DNA of 64,000 nucleotides from Flectonema sp. DT1601 (taxonomy: Eukaryota > Euglenozoa > Diplonemea > Diplonemida > Diplonemidae), in assembly GCA_964019425.1 (NCBI GenBank), contig OZ025781.1, forward strand, positions 1,184,501 to 1,248,500. Reading direction: 5' to 3'. Below, one piece after another: positions 48,360 to 57,476 of this stretch. How positions within the stretch are numbered: the first letter of the stretch is position 1; every line of letters begins with the position of its first letter. The notes under the pieces are model-generated. The model was not told the origin of the DNA. It was given only the letters and a program-made list of their open reading frames with translations, and did not search any database. The translations under genes were made by a program, and so were the position numbers.

Positions 48360-48851
48360 TTTTTTTTTTACTTTTTCCTAAAAGAAAAAAAATGATGTTT
48401 TTTTTTGGGGGGAAAAAAAAAAAAACAAAGCATTTTTTAAAAAAAACACATCGATAGCACAACAATACTCTAAAAGGAATTTAAATCTAAAGAGGAAAAA
48501 AATCAAACTCTAAAAGTAAACAGAGAAAAAAAAAACTATTCTAGACAGTATACAGGAACAAACAGAATAGAATCGTTTCAGCTATTCCACTAACAGCAAC
48601 TTACAACAGCAAAGAAAGCCTTCACCTGTTTTTTTTTTTTTCAATTTAGTCAGAGAATTAATAGCATAAATGAAATTATGCAGTTTCTCTCATTCTCTTT
48701 TTTTTAAAGCATACCTTGAGAGTTTCTCTAAATTACGAAATTGTGTCAGCGGCGAATTCTTATGAACATTTCTGTTTTTGTTGTTGTTGGTTCGATGAAT
48801 TGATAAAAAAAAATAAGAGCGACAACCAAAAGACGATCAATACCGACAGCA
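48360..48851. other. Intergenic region upstream of myosin
   Basis: AT-rich and non-coding as far as I can tell, with short A runs; it should contain the myosin promoter. No further feature is supported. Confidence 0.4.
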
Positions 48852-49300
48852 TTAGGTTCTCAGACGCAAATGTAAATACGTCGTCGTTCCGAGTGGACTC
48901 AAAAAAGAAAAACCTCTATTAAAGATTCAGATTGAAATAACACGAAAACATACATACCTGACTGTTACAGTAGACTCTGGTATATCAAACGGGAGAAGTC
49001 TTTGAATGTCATCACTCTGATAGTCTTCTTCTTCAGTTAACTTCGATTCCAGTTTTTGCAAACGAGCTTCCAACGCCTCGTTTTTTAACTCTTCCCACGA
49101 CATAGAGTTCTTGTTCTTTGGAGTCTCAGAAACTGGAGGATGATTTACGGCATTATTGTTGTTATTGTTACCACCACCACCATGTTCAGGTGTTACATTC
49201 GATAAAGGAATCAATTGAGGTGCCGAAGGATTCTTCATCTCTATTTTTGTAGTAATATCCATTAACTGAACTAGCGATGGCTGGTTCAAATACGCTCGGT
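48852..49300 (-). CDS. Hypothetical protein, 3' exons of a small gene
   Basis: An internal exon at 49300-48958 (acceptor AACAAACAG, donor GTATGTATG) encodes about 113 residues. A 42-nt intron then leads to a possible last exon at 48915-48852 ending in TAA. The frame across the junction is consistent (AG plus A). The peptide has an Asn run (NNNNNN), Pro/Ser stretches and a short charged helix (WEELKNEALEARLQKLESKL), followed by DDIQRLLPFDIP. It is mostly disordered apart from the helix. The frame has no ATG near its 5' end, so a first exon is missing. The region 49383-49680 has open stretches, but none joins with a clear donor in the right phase. No family recognised. Confidence 0.5.
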
Positions 49301-49721
49301 CTGTTTGTTATTAACTTTAATAGGGATTCTCTTAAAAAGTTAAAAGATTGGTGAAATGAAGTTGTATCTAAATTCTAAGAAGAATAACAGAGGTTTTTCG
49401 CGTTTAAGAAAAACGAGTTGCACACTTCTTGGTAATCAGAATAGCCCAAATTTCCTTGCACATGAGATACCCATTCCGCATCGAGATAATACACTCGGGA
49501 TACCAAGTCACATAAGATACCAGTTAGGACAATGAGAGGTAGATGGAATACTCTCGAAACCTAAAAAAGTAATTAAAGTCCGAACCTGATGTTTTATGTT
49601 GAATTGGTAGTGTAATCTCATCTTTCTGCTCTTGTATATGTGTTGTCAACTAAGTGATCCTCAGTTAGGACTGAAAAAGGAAGATCTTCGACAGAAACAG
49701 GAATTAATAATTAACTAATTT
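49301..49721. other. Region upstream of the small gene, possible missing 5' exon
   Basis: On the minus strand, 49560-49383 is open for about 58 codons (with FHLPLIVLTGILCDLVSRVY) before a TAG. An ATG at 49619 opens a different short frame. Either may contain the missing first exon of the gene at 48852-49300, but I could not connect them with good splice sites. Otherwise nothing is recognised. Confidence 0.35.
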
Positions 49722-49845
49722 ACAAGAGAAAGGCCTAAGAGCCAAGGAAGAAGAGCTACAGCAACGACAACGGCTGCTCATCGAAGAACACAACAAGGAC
49801 GTAGGGAACAAGAACTTTGTCCTGCAACGCCAACTCGTTTCTTTG
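49722..49845 (+). mobile_element. Fragment of a related LINE ORF1, inverted
   Basis: The plus-strand sequence GGCCTAAGAGCCAAGGAAGA … CAGCAACGACAACGG … GTCCTGCAACGCCAACTC closely matches the minus-strand coding sequence of the intact LINE's ORF1 near 56390-56265 (protein segment KGLRAKEEELQQRQRKL). Several substitutions and small gaps, and the opposite orientation, show that it derives from another, older copy. About 125 bp are recognisable. It sits only about 85 bp beyond the 3' end of the intact element. Confidence 0.8.
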
Positions 49846-50265
49846 AAGAGTTTTTGCCAAAGTGAAAAAACGCAAGATATCCGTAAGACGTGACAAGGCA
49901 AGAAGTAAAGAGCGCTTTTATTCTTTTTTTTTATTTTATTTATTTATTTATTTATTTAGTCACATCCCCCCTGTCTTTCCACTTTATTTTTCTTCATTCT
50001 GAGCATTCTTGCCCTTCTTATTTTTTGATAAAGTAAACAAGTAAAAACAAGCGCAACTGTCCTGAGTCCGTTGGAGGACTTCCCCGGATAGGAATCTCAA
50101 GACACAGTTAATATAAAGCGAAGGATCAGTACAGGGACGGTGGCCAAAGACCACTGGGTTACCTACGAGCCATGAAGCTCTGCGGATGTCCTCAGAGAAA
50201 TTAGGAGATGGTTAAGGAGTGTGATAAGGGAGAATGATACTAATGAATTAGCAACTACCAATCAG

Positions 50266-53200
50266 TTAACAGTTTGATAAGCCTGTTCGTTGTTCCAAAT
50301 GCCATAAGTAGCCGGCTAGGGCATGAAGATTTCTCGTCGCAAACATTATTGAAAGATTTAGTTTGGTCTCGGAGATTCTCGCTTCCTGAATGTTTGATCT
50401 AATTGTTCCTTCTCTAATGCGGACCACGTCACCATCCTCGCAATCAAATATTAGATGTCTGGCAGAAGAGTCTGTTCTTTTGCAGAAGGGGCACTTTATC
50501 GGTAGTTCATTTACCCTGAGCAGGGGGTGAGAGCCCGTTCTGAACCTGGCTATCCTTATCTCTGATTCTCTCAGCATGTCCTTGGGGTATCGAGCCGCTC
50601 TCAGGCCTCCGGTAGCATCAAGATACTGCCTAAGCATCACCCGTTTGATCGGTGGTTTCGCCCTTGTTGAACCCTCCATAATCTTACCAAACAGCTTTCT
50701 GTTAGCTTCCCTCGTTATCCTTGACTTATGTGCGAAGAAGTCCATAGTCGTTGACACCGGCTTGCTCTTAACATCTTTTGAAATCTTTTTCGCCAGTTCA
50801 TCTGCCTTGTCATGCGGTTCAATTCCCACGTGAGCTGGGATGAATTGAAGGTGTACGAATGAGTCTAATTTTCTTATCCCTTCTAGTATCGAGAGAGAGT
50901 TCAGCTTCCTCTGAGCCGCAATTCCACCACGCAGCTCATCCAGATTGGATTTAGAATCACTGAAGACTCTCGTGATTCCAGATCTGGGACCCAAGACAGA
51001 GGTTGCTTTTCCAAATTCACTTATTAACAGCTTCAGAGTTACCTGTTCAGCTTTATAACTACTTTCCGTTGCAACAAGTCTCGATGCCATGGTCCGTTCA
51101 CACGGCGTGATCTGCACTGCTGCTGCGCCTGCCGTGTAGTTGACAGGGTCGTGGGATCCGTCAACAAAAATGGACGAGGTACATGGCCTAAGTTCGCTGC
51201 AGTACTCCTCGAACTTAGCCTTGTCCACTTCAGCAACACCGGTCTTCGAATGTCCATATCCGCAAGATATCTCCAGGTTCGGAACATCTATCCATGGCTC
51301 GATGCTGTCAGGCATGACAATCCCCTGGATCTCCATATTTCGGTCCTCGGCCGGTAAAGTTGAACTCCAAGTTCCACTAGCGATCCCCTTCGTAGAAGGA
51401 ACCCAATCCAGTGATCGATACCTGAACAAAGCTATCCTGGCCTGCTTCTCAATCTGCAGTCTCATCGGGAGTATGTTCGCCTCCCACAGTAACGGAAGGG
51501 ACCTTGTGTTGAAGCCGCAGCCGGTGATCTTTCTAGCTATCTTCCTCAGATTCAGGTCAATAGGTTTTAGCTGTTCATCTGTCAAGAAAGGTCCATAGCT
51601 CTCAAGCCCATACAGAATCCTTGAGAGGATGTATAAGTTCTTGATCATGTTCAGCGTTTTGAAATCAAAGTTGAATTGCTCCAACTTTCGAAGCAGTACA
51701 AGTCCCTTCCTCGTCTCATCCATTAGTTTATCCACTTGTGTACCATATGTAAGGTCATCGTCAATATGGACACCCAAGTACTTTACACTATCCACCATCG
51801 GCATGAGTACGGCAGTCAGCAACTTCACCCAGGTCGGATCCGGTCCCACTGGCATCAGTTCTAGAAGTTCACTTGCCTTCGTAACCTCCGTGTCACCCAG
51901 CTTGAGGATCATCGCCCCATTTCCAAGTAATGGCCTACCTTCTTCATTTGACCGAATCATCCCAGCCAGTTCCTCCCTACTGATCCGAAAGAGGTTCTCT
52001 CCTGACGTTCTGGGGAATCCCAGTCTCCAATACATATTCCTAGGACAATCCACCGGCATCCCGCAGGTCTTCGAAACCGACAGTGCCATGTCATTATCTT
52101 TGCACCAACGATCCACTAACCCGAGGACCAATTGCGCCATCCGGTAAGTTACTTTAAAATCCTTATTCGAGACCACACAAGCTGTGTCGTCTGCGTAGAG
52201 TGCTGAAACACATCCAGTCTTCTCAAGTTTCTTAGCCAGGTCGTCGACATATATCAGATAAAGGAGAGGCCCAACAATCGACCCTTGCGGAACACCTTTC
52301 GTCACAGTTCTGTATGCGCTCAGATTGCCATTGACACTAACCTTTGCCTTCCTTCGCGTCAGAAAGTTAGCGACCCATCCGATGAATGGTGAAGGAATCC
52401 CCATCGCCACCATTTTAGCAATCAGTTTAACATGATTTATCCTATCAAAAGCCTCAGTGAAGTCGAAAGAGAGCAGTATCGAACTCTTACCACCTTTTCT
52501 CGCACCATGAAGCGCATTGACCAGCAGTGAGATTTGCTCGCAAGTATTCCTACCCCTTCTGAAACCTGCCTGGATGGAGGACAAGGCATTATTTGACGTC
52601 AACCAATACATTAGCCTGTCGTAAATTATCCGTTCAAGCATTTTGCCGACTACAGATGTCAACGTGATCGGCCTGTAGCTGGATAGCTTTTCTTTGGGTT
52701 TACCCGGTTTGTATACCGGTTTAATCATACCCTCTTTCCAAACTTTTGGTACCTTAGCCGCGAGCCAGGAGTCGTTAAACACCGATAAGAGAAATCTTCT
52801 ACCGGTTGCGGAAAGGTTCTTGAGCATCGCCCCGTGGATTCCATCAGGACCCGGGGCCTTTCCCGCCTTTATTTTCTTGATTGCACGCTCAAGCTCAGAC
52901 ATTACTAGAGGTCCACAAACACCCACGTAATCATTCGGCTTCAGCTTAGGAGATTTCAATCGTTTCCTGACAGAGGTCTTCACGAATTGCTCAAGGAATT
53001 TAATAGGGAGTTGGTCCTCACTGAATTCAGGGATTTGAATCTCCTGACCCCCATCGGCATCCAGGTCTTTAATTTTCTTAAAAGCAAACGCAAATCCTTC
53101 ACCCTGAGCCAATTTCTCGGCAACGAATTTTCCCTTCGCTTGTTTAGTCTCTGGAGTCGAAGCATTCCACATTCGCCTCCTCTTACCCTGGATCCTAAGC

Positions 53201-54129
53201 CGTCTTCGGATGTTTTTCTTCGCCACATGAAGCAGGATACGGTTAAATGTTGCTGCCCTGATACCCACCTTCGGCATACTGTTCACCTTGCTTAGTCGGT
53301 AGTCCAGATCGCATCGGAACGAAAGCCAATCAGCTGTATTGAAGTCCCAGACCGATTTTTTCGAGGCTTGGTTGTTCACAGTCTCCAGAGGTGAGAACGT
53401 ATCAAAGACAGCAGCAAGTGGTAAGTGATCAGACCCATGTTCGGTACCATCACCAATAAGCCCGAAGTGTAACAATTGTAATTCCTCATGGTGGAGAATA
53501 ACATCCGGCGAAGTACCGTGTCTCGGCAACGTTGCAAATCTCGGATCGTTTGCTATCAGGAGGTTATTCGATTGGCTCCAGCCCAGGAGTTGGCATCCCT
53601 TCGTGTCCGTTTTCTTCGACCAGAGTTTATGATGAGCGTTGAGGTCTCCAGCTATTATGAATCTTTCGTCACTCCTCAGAGGGAATAGATCAAAGTCTAT
53701 CTTAGAGCTTGGTGGCGAGTATATATTGAGAATATTTACCTCATCATTGATTCTAACACCCAATGTCTCTACAATTCCTCTTGCCGCCGGGATACTAACT
53801 TCATAGCATGCGTGCTGAATACCTCTCTTTACCATAGTGATGATTCCACCACCTCTACCCGGTCTATCTCTTCTATACGTTATATAGTTCCAGTGGAAGA
53901 GAGGTTTTCGTACTGAGGTCTCCTGGAGGCATAATACGTCGGGACAATACTTGCTCAGGGTGTAGCCAATGAACTCCTCCCTTCCATTAATTGTTCTGCA
54001 GTTCCAGCTTATGACTTTCAGCTCCGAGGAGGGTCCATCCTGCCGGCGTCTTGGTCCAGGGTTCCTTTCAACGTCACCAGCCAGCAGTAGTAGACGCCTA
54101 CGCGTTTCCGCCCAGTCCCGTCCATCATG
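50266..54129 (-). CDS. LINE ORF2: 2A peptide, APE endonuclease, reverse transcriptase, RNase H
   Basis: 1287 codons before TAA, in the same frame as ORF1 directly after its TGA. Residues 13-26 read LLLLAGDVERNPGP (54093-54052), a full 2A motif; release would fall between Gly25 and Pro26. The endonuclease follows at about 38-250 (VISWNCRTING, CLQET, RGGGI, GDLNAHH, SPDVI, GSDHLPL). The reverse transcriptase spans about 410-760, with FTEAFDRINH, GVPQGSIVGP and YADD (52197-52186). RNase H is at about 990-1125: Asp in IFVDGS, Glu in YKAEQ, Asp in VFSDSKSN and Asp in DKADELAKK. A CPFCKRTDSSARHLIFDC knuckle (C-x2-C-x8-H-x4-C) closes the protein. These enzymes nick target DNA and copy the element RNA there. 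The first internal ATG (53835) is too late, because it would cut the endonuclease. That favours read-through from ORF1. Confidence 0.92.
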   Translation of the reverse strand, partial: HDGRDWAETRRRLLLLAGDVERNPGPRRRQDGPSSELKVISWNCRTINGREEFIGYTLSKYCPDVLCLQETSVRKPLFHWNYITYRRDRPGRGGGIITMVKRGIQHACYEVSIPAARGIVETLGVRINDEVNILNIYSPPSSKIDFDLFPLRSDERFIIAGDLNAHHKLWSKKTDTKGCQLLGWSQSNNLLIANDPRFATLPRHGTSPDVILHHEELQLLHFGLIGDGTEHGSDHLPLAAVFDTFSPLETVNNQASKKSVWDFNTADWLSFRCDLDYRLSKVNSMPKVGIRAATFNRILLHVAKKNIRRRLRIQGKRRRMWNASTPETKQAKGKFVAEKLAQGEGFAFAFKKIKDLDADGGQEIQIPEFSEDQLPIKFLEQFVKTSVRKRLKSPKLKPNDYVGVCGPLVMSELERAIKKIKAGKAPGPDGIHGAMLKNLSATGRRFLLSVFNDSWLAAKVPKVWKEGMIKPVYKPGKPKEKLSSYRPITLTSVVGKMLERIIYDRLMYWLTSNNALSSIQAGFRRGRNTCEQISLLVNALHGARKGGKSSILLSFDFTEAFDRINHVKLIAKMVAMGIPSPFIGWVANFLTRRKAKVSVNGNLSAYRTVTKGVPQGSIVGPLLYLIYVDDLAKKLEKTGCVSALYADDTACVVSNKDFKVTYRMAQLVLGLVDRWCKDNDMALSVSKTCGMPVDCPRNMYWRLGFPRTSGENLFRISREELAGMIRSNEEGRPLLGNGAMILKLGDTEVTKASELLELMPVGPDPTWVKLLTAVLMPMVDSVKYLGVHIDDDLTYGTQVDKLMDETRKGLVLLRKLEQFNFDFKTLNMIKNLYILSRILYGLESYGPFLTDEQLKPIDLNLRKIARKITGCGFNTRSLPLLWEANILPMRLQIEKQARIALFRYRSLDWVPSTKGIASGTWSSTLPAEDRNMEIQGIVMPDSIEPWIDVPNLEISCGYGHSKTGVAEVDKAKFEEYCSELRPCTSSIFVDGSHDPVNYTAGAAAVQITPCERTMASRLVATESSYKAEQVTLKLLISEFGKATSVLGPRSGITRVFSDSKSNLDELRGGIAAQRKLNSLSILEGIRKLDSFVHLQFIPAHVGIEPHDKADELAKKISKDVKSKPVSTTMDFFAHKSRITREANRKLFGKIMEGSTRAKPPIKRVMLRQYLDATGGLRAARYPKDMLRESEIRIARFRTGSHPLLRVNELPIKCPFCKRTDSSARHLIFDCEDGDVVRIREGTIRSNIQEARISETKLNLSIMFATRNLHALAGYLWHLEQRTGLSNC
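54052..54093 (-). other. 2A ribosome-skipping motif
   Basis: Encodes LLLLAGDVERNPGP, matching the consensus D-x-E-x-N-P-G-P, preceded by the Leu-rich stretch typical of active 2A sequences (compare LLKLAGDVESNPGP of foot-and-mouth disease virus). At such sequences the ribosome omits the Gly-Pro peptide bond and continues. 2A sequences are known at the N-termini of several APE-type LINEs, including trypanosome L1Tc. Position 13-26 after the ORF1 stop means skipping would free ORF2 protein from an ORF1 read-through product. Confidence 0.9.
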
Positions 54130-57100
54130 TCACTTGCTCCCTACAAGTGTCATCAACAGGCGCTCAAGACGATCTAATCTCTCATCAACTGAATTCTTCT
54201 TTTGCTCCTCCTCCTTTGAGGGTTTATTCTTTTCCTTCTTAACCTGTTTCTGCTCGGCCAACTGTATCTGTGCCACCGTCGAATGAGTTGCCTTAGTCTT
54301 CAGCTCCACTTCCCCCCACAGACGGATTCCCTTCTTCTTACCATGGAAGGCTACGAATTCAGCACGCGTATACCATTTACCACCCGTGCCCTCCGATGGA
54401 TCCTTTCGCTTCTCCGGCTTTTGCTCCCTCACTTTAGGGGTTGCCTTCACTGATTTAGCAGCCTCCTTTTTCCCTATCGATTCAGTGAGACAAAGCACAC
54501 CATCAATGGTTACTGTTTCACCCTCCCTCACCGGACCACGCACTACCATCCATCTCATACCGCTTCGGACACCCTCCTTCATCTTCCTCACATTCCATCC
54601 TTCCCTCGAGATGAGGTACTTCACCGCGTCATCCGTCGGGGTACCTATTGGGATTCCAGATATCCTGGTCTCCGGTAGTTTGGCCGGTAGGTGGAGCTTC
54701 ACTCTTGCAGCCTTCTCATGCCAGCAGTTCACCCTGATCCCTAAGCCATGCTCATTAAGAACAAGTCCCAGACCTCCCTCAATCTCCTCCACTTTGTCCC
54801 TTGCCACGCTAATCGTGTCATCCTTCGGAAGCCACATCACCGAAGCCTTCACTGCTAATTCACCCAGATGATCCTTTTCCTTGGTGAAGATCCCTTCTTT
54901 ACCAGATTCCTTCAGGAAGCCTCTCACCTCTGTCGCCTTCACACGCAACATGACGGTAACGTTCAGGTCGTTTACCCTTGCGTTATATGTGTCTACGTAG
55001 CCAGGCAACTTCCTCAGTTCATTGGTGATTTTCAATGGTGCGCGCTTCACCTCCAACCATCTCTTATCATCAACCCACTTCTTATCGATCCGTACAACCA
55101 TCTCACTGGTCTTCACCGTCGCGTCCACATCGGTTCCTTTTGGAAAGATCTCCCTACCCATGGTAGAAAGCCACACCCTCTTCAGGATTCTTTTCATGCC
55201 ATCGTCCTTTTTCTCTTTCATCACTACCTGTACCTCCTTCGCTTCCTTGGCGGGAGGGAACAGGGTGACTAGCGTCAGCGATGCCCATGCTTCCGGTTTG
55301 GCTCCAGCCATCCTCTTCCTCACCTCCGTAGTCGTCGTGAGGTATACCCCTCTGCCACCTGCAGCATACTCGTCCTCCGACAGTATCATTTTTTCCGGCC
55401 AATATTCCGGTGCTAACTCAAACCTACCAGTGTAAGCAACCTCCTTCCGTGCGTCTGCCTCAAATTTTTCCTGCACCGGAGCCAGACTTCCCGAGTCTCC
55501 AAACATCCGTAACCTGATCCACTCACGCTCCTCCAGTTGACAATCCACGATTGTCTTCACACCCTTCTTCCTTTCACTATCGAGCCCACTCACTTTTTCT
55601 TGGAGCAGAGTTAAGCCCTGCCCTTCCGTTCGTTGGCTTGTGGCATCGTCTACTTCCATTCCGGAATCCTCATGCCCTTCCGATGACCTTAGTTGGTTGA
55701 GGCCCTTCACCTGCGCTCGCTCCGCTTCCAGCTCTTGCAAGTAACGTTCTTGCATTACCGTCGATTCTCTCTTCGCCGCCTCCCTCATTTCTCTGGCTTC
55801 CGTTCGCTGCAGATTCAGCTGTTGCGTCACTTCCTCCAGTTGCTTCTTCAGTGATCTCAGAAGATCCCTGAGTTCACCCTTCTCGGCTCTTTCCTGTCTC
55901 AGCTCCTCCTGTAGCTCCTCAAACCGGGGGTCTTGAGGCGGTTGGTAGTGGGCGTTGCTAGAGGTGGCGTACGGCTGGTGAACGTAATAATGATCCATCC
56001 GTTCTTCCTTTTCTTGAAAGATTTGTTGTTGTTGTTGGAGTTGTTGTTGCTGTTGATACAGGCTGGTTCTCTGATTTTCAATTTCCATGTCCATCTCGGT
56101 CCTTAGACTCGACAATTCCTTCCTACCTTTTTCAATTTCTTCCTCCTGTTGTCGTTGTAGTTGGAGACGTTGGATTTGGAGGTCCTCTTCCTGTTTTTTG
56201 AGTTCCTCACTCCTCTGTTGTTGATGCTGTTTTTCTTGATGGTTTTGTTCGCTGAGTTGGCGTTGCAGGACAAGCAGTTCTTGTTTCCCAACATCATTTT
56301 CCTTGGCATGCTCTTCGATGAGCTTCCGTTGTCGTTGCTGCAGTTCTTCTTCCTTGGCTCGTAGGCCTTTCGCTTGCTCCTTGCTTTTTTTCTCGAGCTG
56401 CTTCTGTAAGGTAAGCAACTCCAGTTTCCCCTTCTCAAGCTCATCATCGAACTGTTGTTGGAGTAGCTGCTGTTTATCTTCCAGGTTGGCCTGCTGTAGT
56501 TGTAGCTCCTGTTGAATCTGAAGCTGTTCTTGTTGCTGTTGACGGTGGTTTTCCTCGAGTTGGCATCTTCTCCTTCGGAGAGACTCACTCTCGATTGCCT
56601 TCTCCTTCTGGTGTTTCTGTTCCAGTTGTTGTTGCTGTGCAATTATTATTTGCTGTTTCTGACGGATATCTTCCTTGTACTGAAGCAACTCCTGCTGTTG
56701 ACGGTTTAGCAGTTCTTGACTCTGTAGTTGGCTTTCCTGCTGTTGTTGGACTTGATGATCGAGTTGCTGTTGCTGTTGTAGATGTTTCTCCTTCTGCTGT
56801 TGGACTTGATAATTAAGTTGCTGTTGTTGCTGCAGTTGTTTTTCTTGTTGCTGTTGGACTTGATGATCAAGTTGTTGCTGCTGTTGCAGTTGTTTTTCCT
56901 GCTGTTGCTGTTGTTGGCTCTCCAATTCCAGTTGCATCTGGTGTTTTGTTTGGTGGAGCTCGAGTTGCTGCTGCTGGTGTTGATTTTCCAGTAGTTGCTG
57001 ATTCGTCTCCTGTTGACTCCTGTGTGCATCCAGGTCGTGTTCTAGTTGTAATTTTTCTTGGAAGAGGTCAAGCTGTTGCTGCTTGTGCTGTTCATCTAGC

Positions 57101-57405
57101 TCAGCCTGCTGGGCTTCTAGAAGTTCCTGCTTGCGAAGCAGTTCCTTCCTTTCCTCCTCCTGTTCTTCCTGCTGCTGCTTGAGCTTACGCTCCTCCGGGT
57201 TCTTCCGCGTTTCACCGCGGTCAACCACCGCGTTTGCCCGGTCCAGCCTTTCCCTGTCATCTTTCTTTGGTCCGTTCCCGTTAGCTGAGTGAGCCAACTT
57301 GTTCATCTCTTTTCTGGAGAGCGACGCGTTGGCTGTACGTGCTCCCCCTTGATCCCTACAAATTTTTGTCGGCCTCAGCCGTCCGAGACCGCCGCGTGGA
57401 GGCAT
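54130..57405 (-). CDS. LINE ORF1: Gln-rich coiled-coil protein
   Basis: 1091 aa from the ATG at 57405 (MPPRGGLGRL); a TTG five codons upstream is not needed. Residues about 20-75 are basic. Residues about 75-500 are an extraordinary Gln/Glu/Leu/Lys coiled coil made of imperfect repeats (for example LQQQQQLDHQVQQQQEKQ repeated several times near 56900-56740), coded mostly by CAG/CAA. Residues about 500-620 are a more regular coiled coil. The C-terminal 470 residues are globular, of mixed alpha/beta character, with an ISGIPIGTPTDDAVKYLI segment that could be an RRM-like nucleic-acid-binding fold. No zinc knuckle is seen. LINE ORF1 proteins coat element RNA as trimers or multimers; that role is inferred here. 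The frame ends …LLMTLVGSK, then TGA followed by C, a context often leaky in eukaryotes. Confidence 0.85.
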   Translation of the reverse strand: MPPRGGLGRLRPTKICRDQGGARTANASLSRKEMNKLAHSANGNGPKKDDRERLDRANAVVDRGETRKNPEERKLKQQQEEQEEERKELLRKQELLEAQQAELDEQHKQQQLDLFQEKLQLEHDLDAHRSQQETNQQLLENQHQQQQLELHQTKHQMQLELESQQQQQQEKQLQQQQQLDHQVQQQQEKQLQQQQQLNYQVQQQKEKHLQQQQQLDHQVQQQQESQLQSQELLNRQQQELLQYKEDIRQKQQIIIAQQQQLEQKHQKEKAIESESLRRRRCQLEENHRQQQQEQLQIQQELQLQQANLEDKQQLLQQQFDDELEKGKLELLTLQKQLEKKSKEQAKGLRAKEEELQQRQRKLIEEHAKENDVGKQELLVLQRQLSEQNHQEKQHQQQRSEELKKQEEDLQIQRLQLQRQQEEEIEKGRKELSSLRTEMDMEIENQRTSLYQQQQQLQQQQQIFQEKEERMDHYYVHQPYATSSNAHYQPPQDPRFEELQEELRQERAEKGELRDLLRSLKKQLEEVTQQLNLQRTEAREMREAAKRESTVMQERYLQELEAERAQVKGLNQLRSSEGHEDSGMEVDDATSQRTEGQGLTLLQEKVSGLDSERKKGVKTIVDCQLEEREWIRLRMFGDSGSLAPVQEKFEADARKEVAYTGRFELAPEYWPEKMILSEDEYAAGGRGVYLTTTTEVRKRMAGAKPEAWASLTLVTLFPPAKEAKEVQVVMKEKKDDGMKRILKRVWLSTMGREIFPKGTDVDATVKTSEMVVRIDKKWVDDKRWLEVKRAPLKITNELRKLPGYVDTYNARVNDLNVTVMLRVKATEVRGFLKESGKEGIFTKEKDHLGELAVKASVMWLPKDDTISVARDKVEEIEGGLGLVLNEHGLGIRVNCWHEKAARVKLHLPAKLPETRISGIPIGTPTDDAVKYLISREGWNVRKMKEGVRSGMRWMVVRGPVREGETVTIDGVLCLTESIGKKEAAKSVKATPKVREQKPEKRKDPSEGTGGKWYTRAEFVAFHGKKKGIRLWGEVELKTKATHSTVAQIQLAEQKQVKKEKNKPSKEEEQKKNSVDERLDRLERLLMTLVGSK

Positions 57406-57456
57406 TTTGTGTGGTCCCAATAAAGTACAGAAACTGTAGCTTTAGAATCGTTGGTT

Positions 57457-57476
57457 AAATAAATAAAATTTTTATT
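57457..57476. repeat. Probable target-site duplication (left) of the truncated LINE copy
   Basis: AAATAAATAAAATTTTTATT, matching 18 of 20 bases with 57821-57840 on the other side of the truncated copy. Its right end merges with the (ATTT)n tail of that copy, so the true length may be a few bases shorter. Low-complexity sequence lowers confidence. Confidence 0.55.

Larger units (their letters stand above)
49930..57456 (-). mobile_element. LINE (APE-type non-LTR retrotransposon, I/ingi-like), apparently full length
   Basis: About 7.5 kb on the minus strand: a very short 5' leader (about 57456-57406), ORF1 (57405-54130), a TGA stop, ORF2 in the same frame (54129-50266), a 3' UTR of about 305 bp, and a tail of TAAA repeats (49930-49958) instead of poly(A). 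The domain order APE endonuclease, reverse transcriptase, RNase H, CCHC knuckle places it near the I and ingi/L1Tc groups. The coding part is much less AT-rich than host intergenic DNA. No stop or frameshift interrupts either ORF, and the 3' UTR differs by about two bases from the second copy at 57474-57820, so it looks young and possibly mobile. Exact ends are uncertain because the flanks are A/T-rich. Confidence 0.9.

Noticed and set aside
54130-54132. TGA as a reassigned sense codon in this organism
   Set aside because: Host genes at 9940-12141 and 57992-59964 end with TGA, so the standard meaning is more likely.
50576-57292. Plus-strand ORFs inside the LINE
   Set aside because: They are shadows of the long minus-strand ORF1 and ORF2, kept open by codon bias and the CAG repeat.
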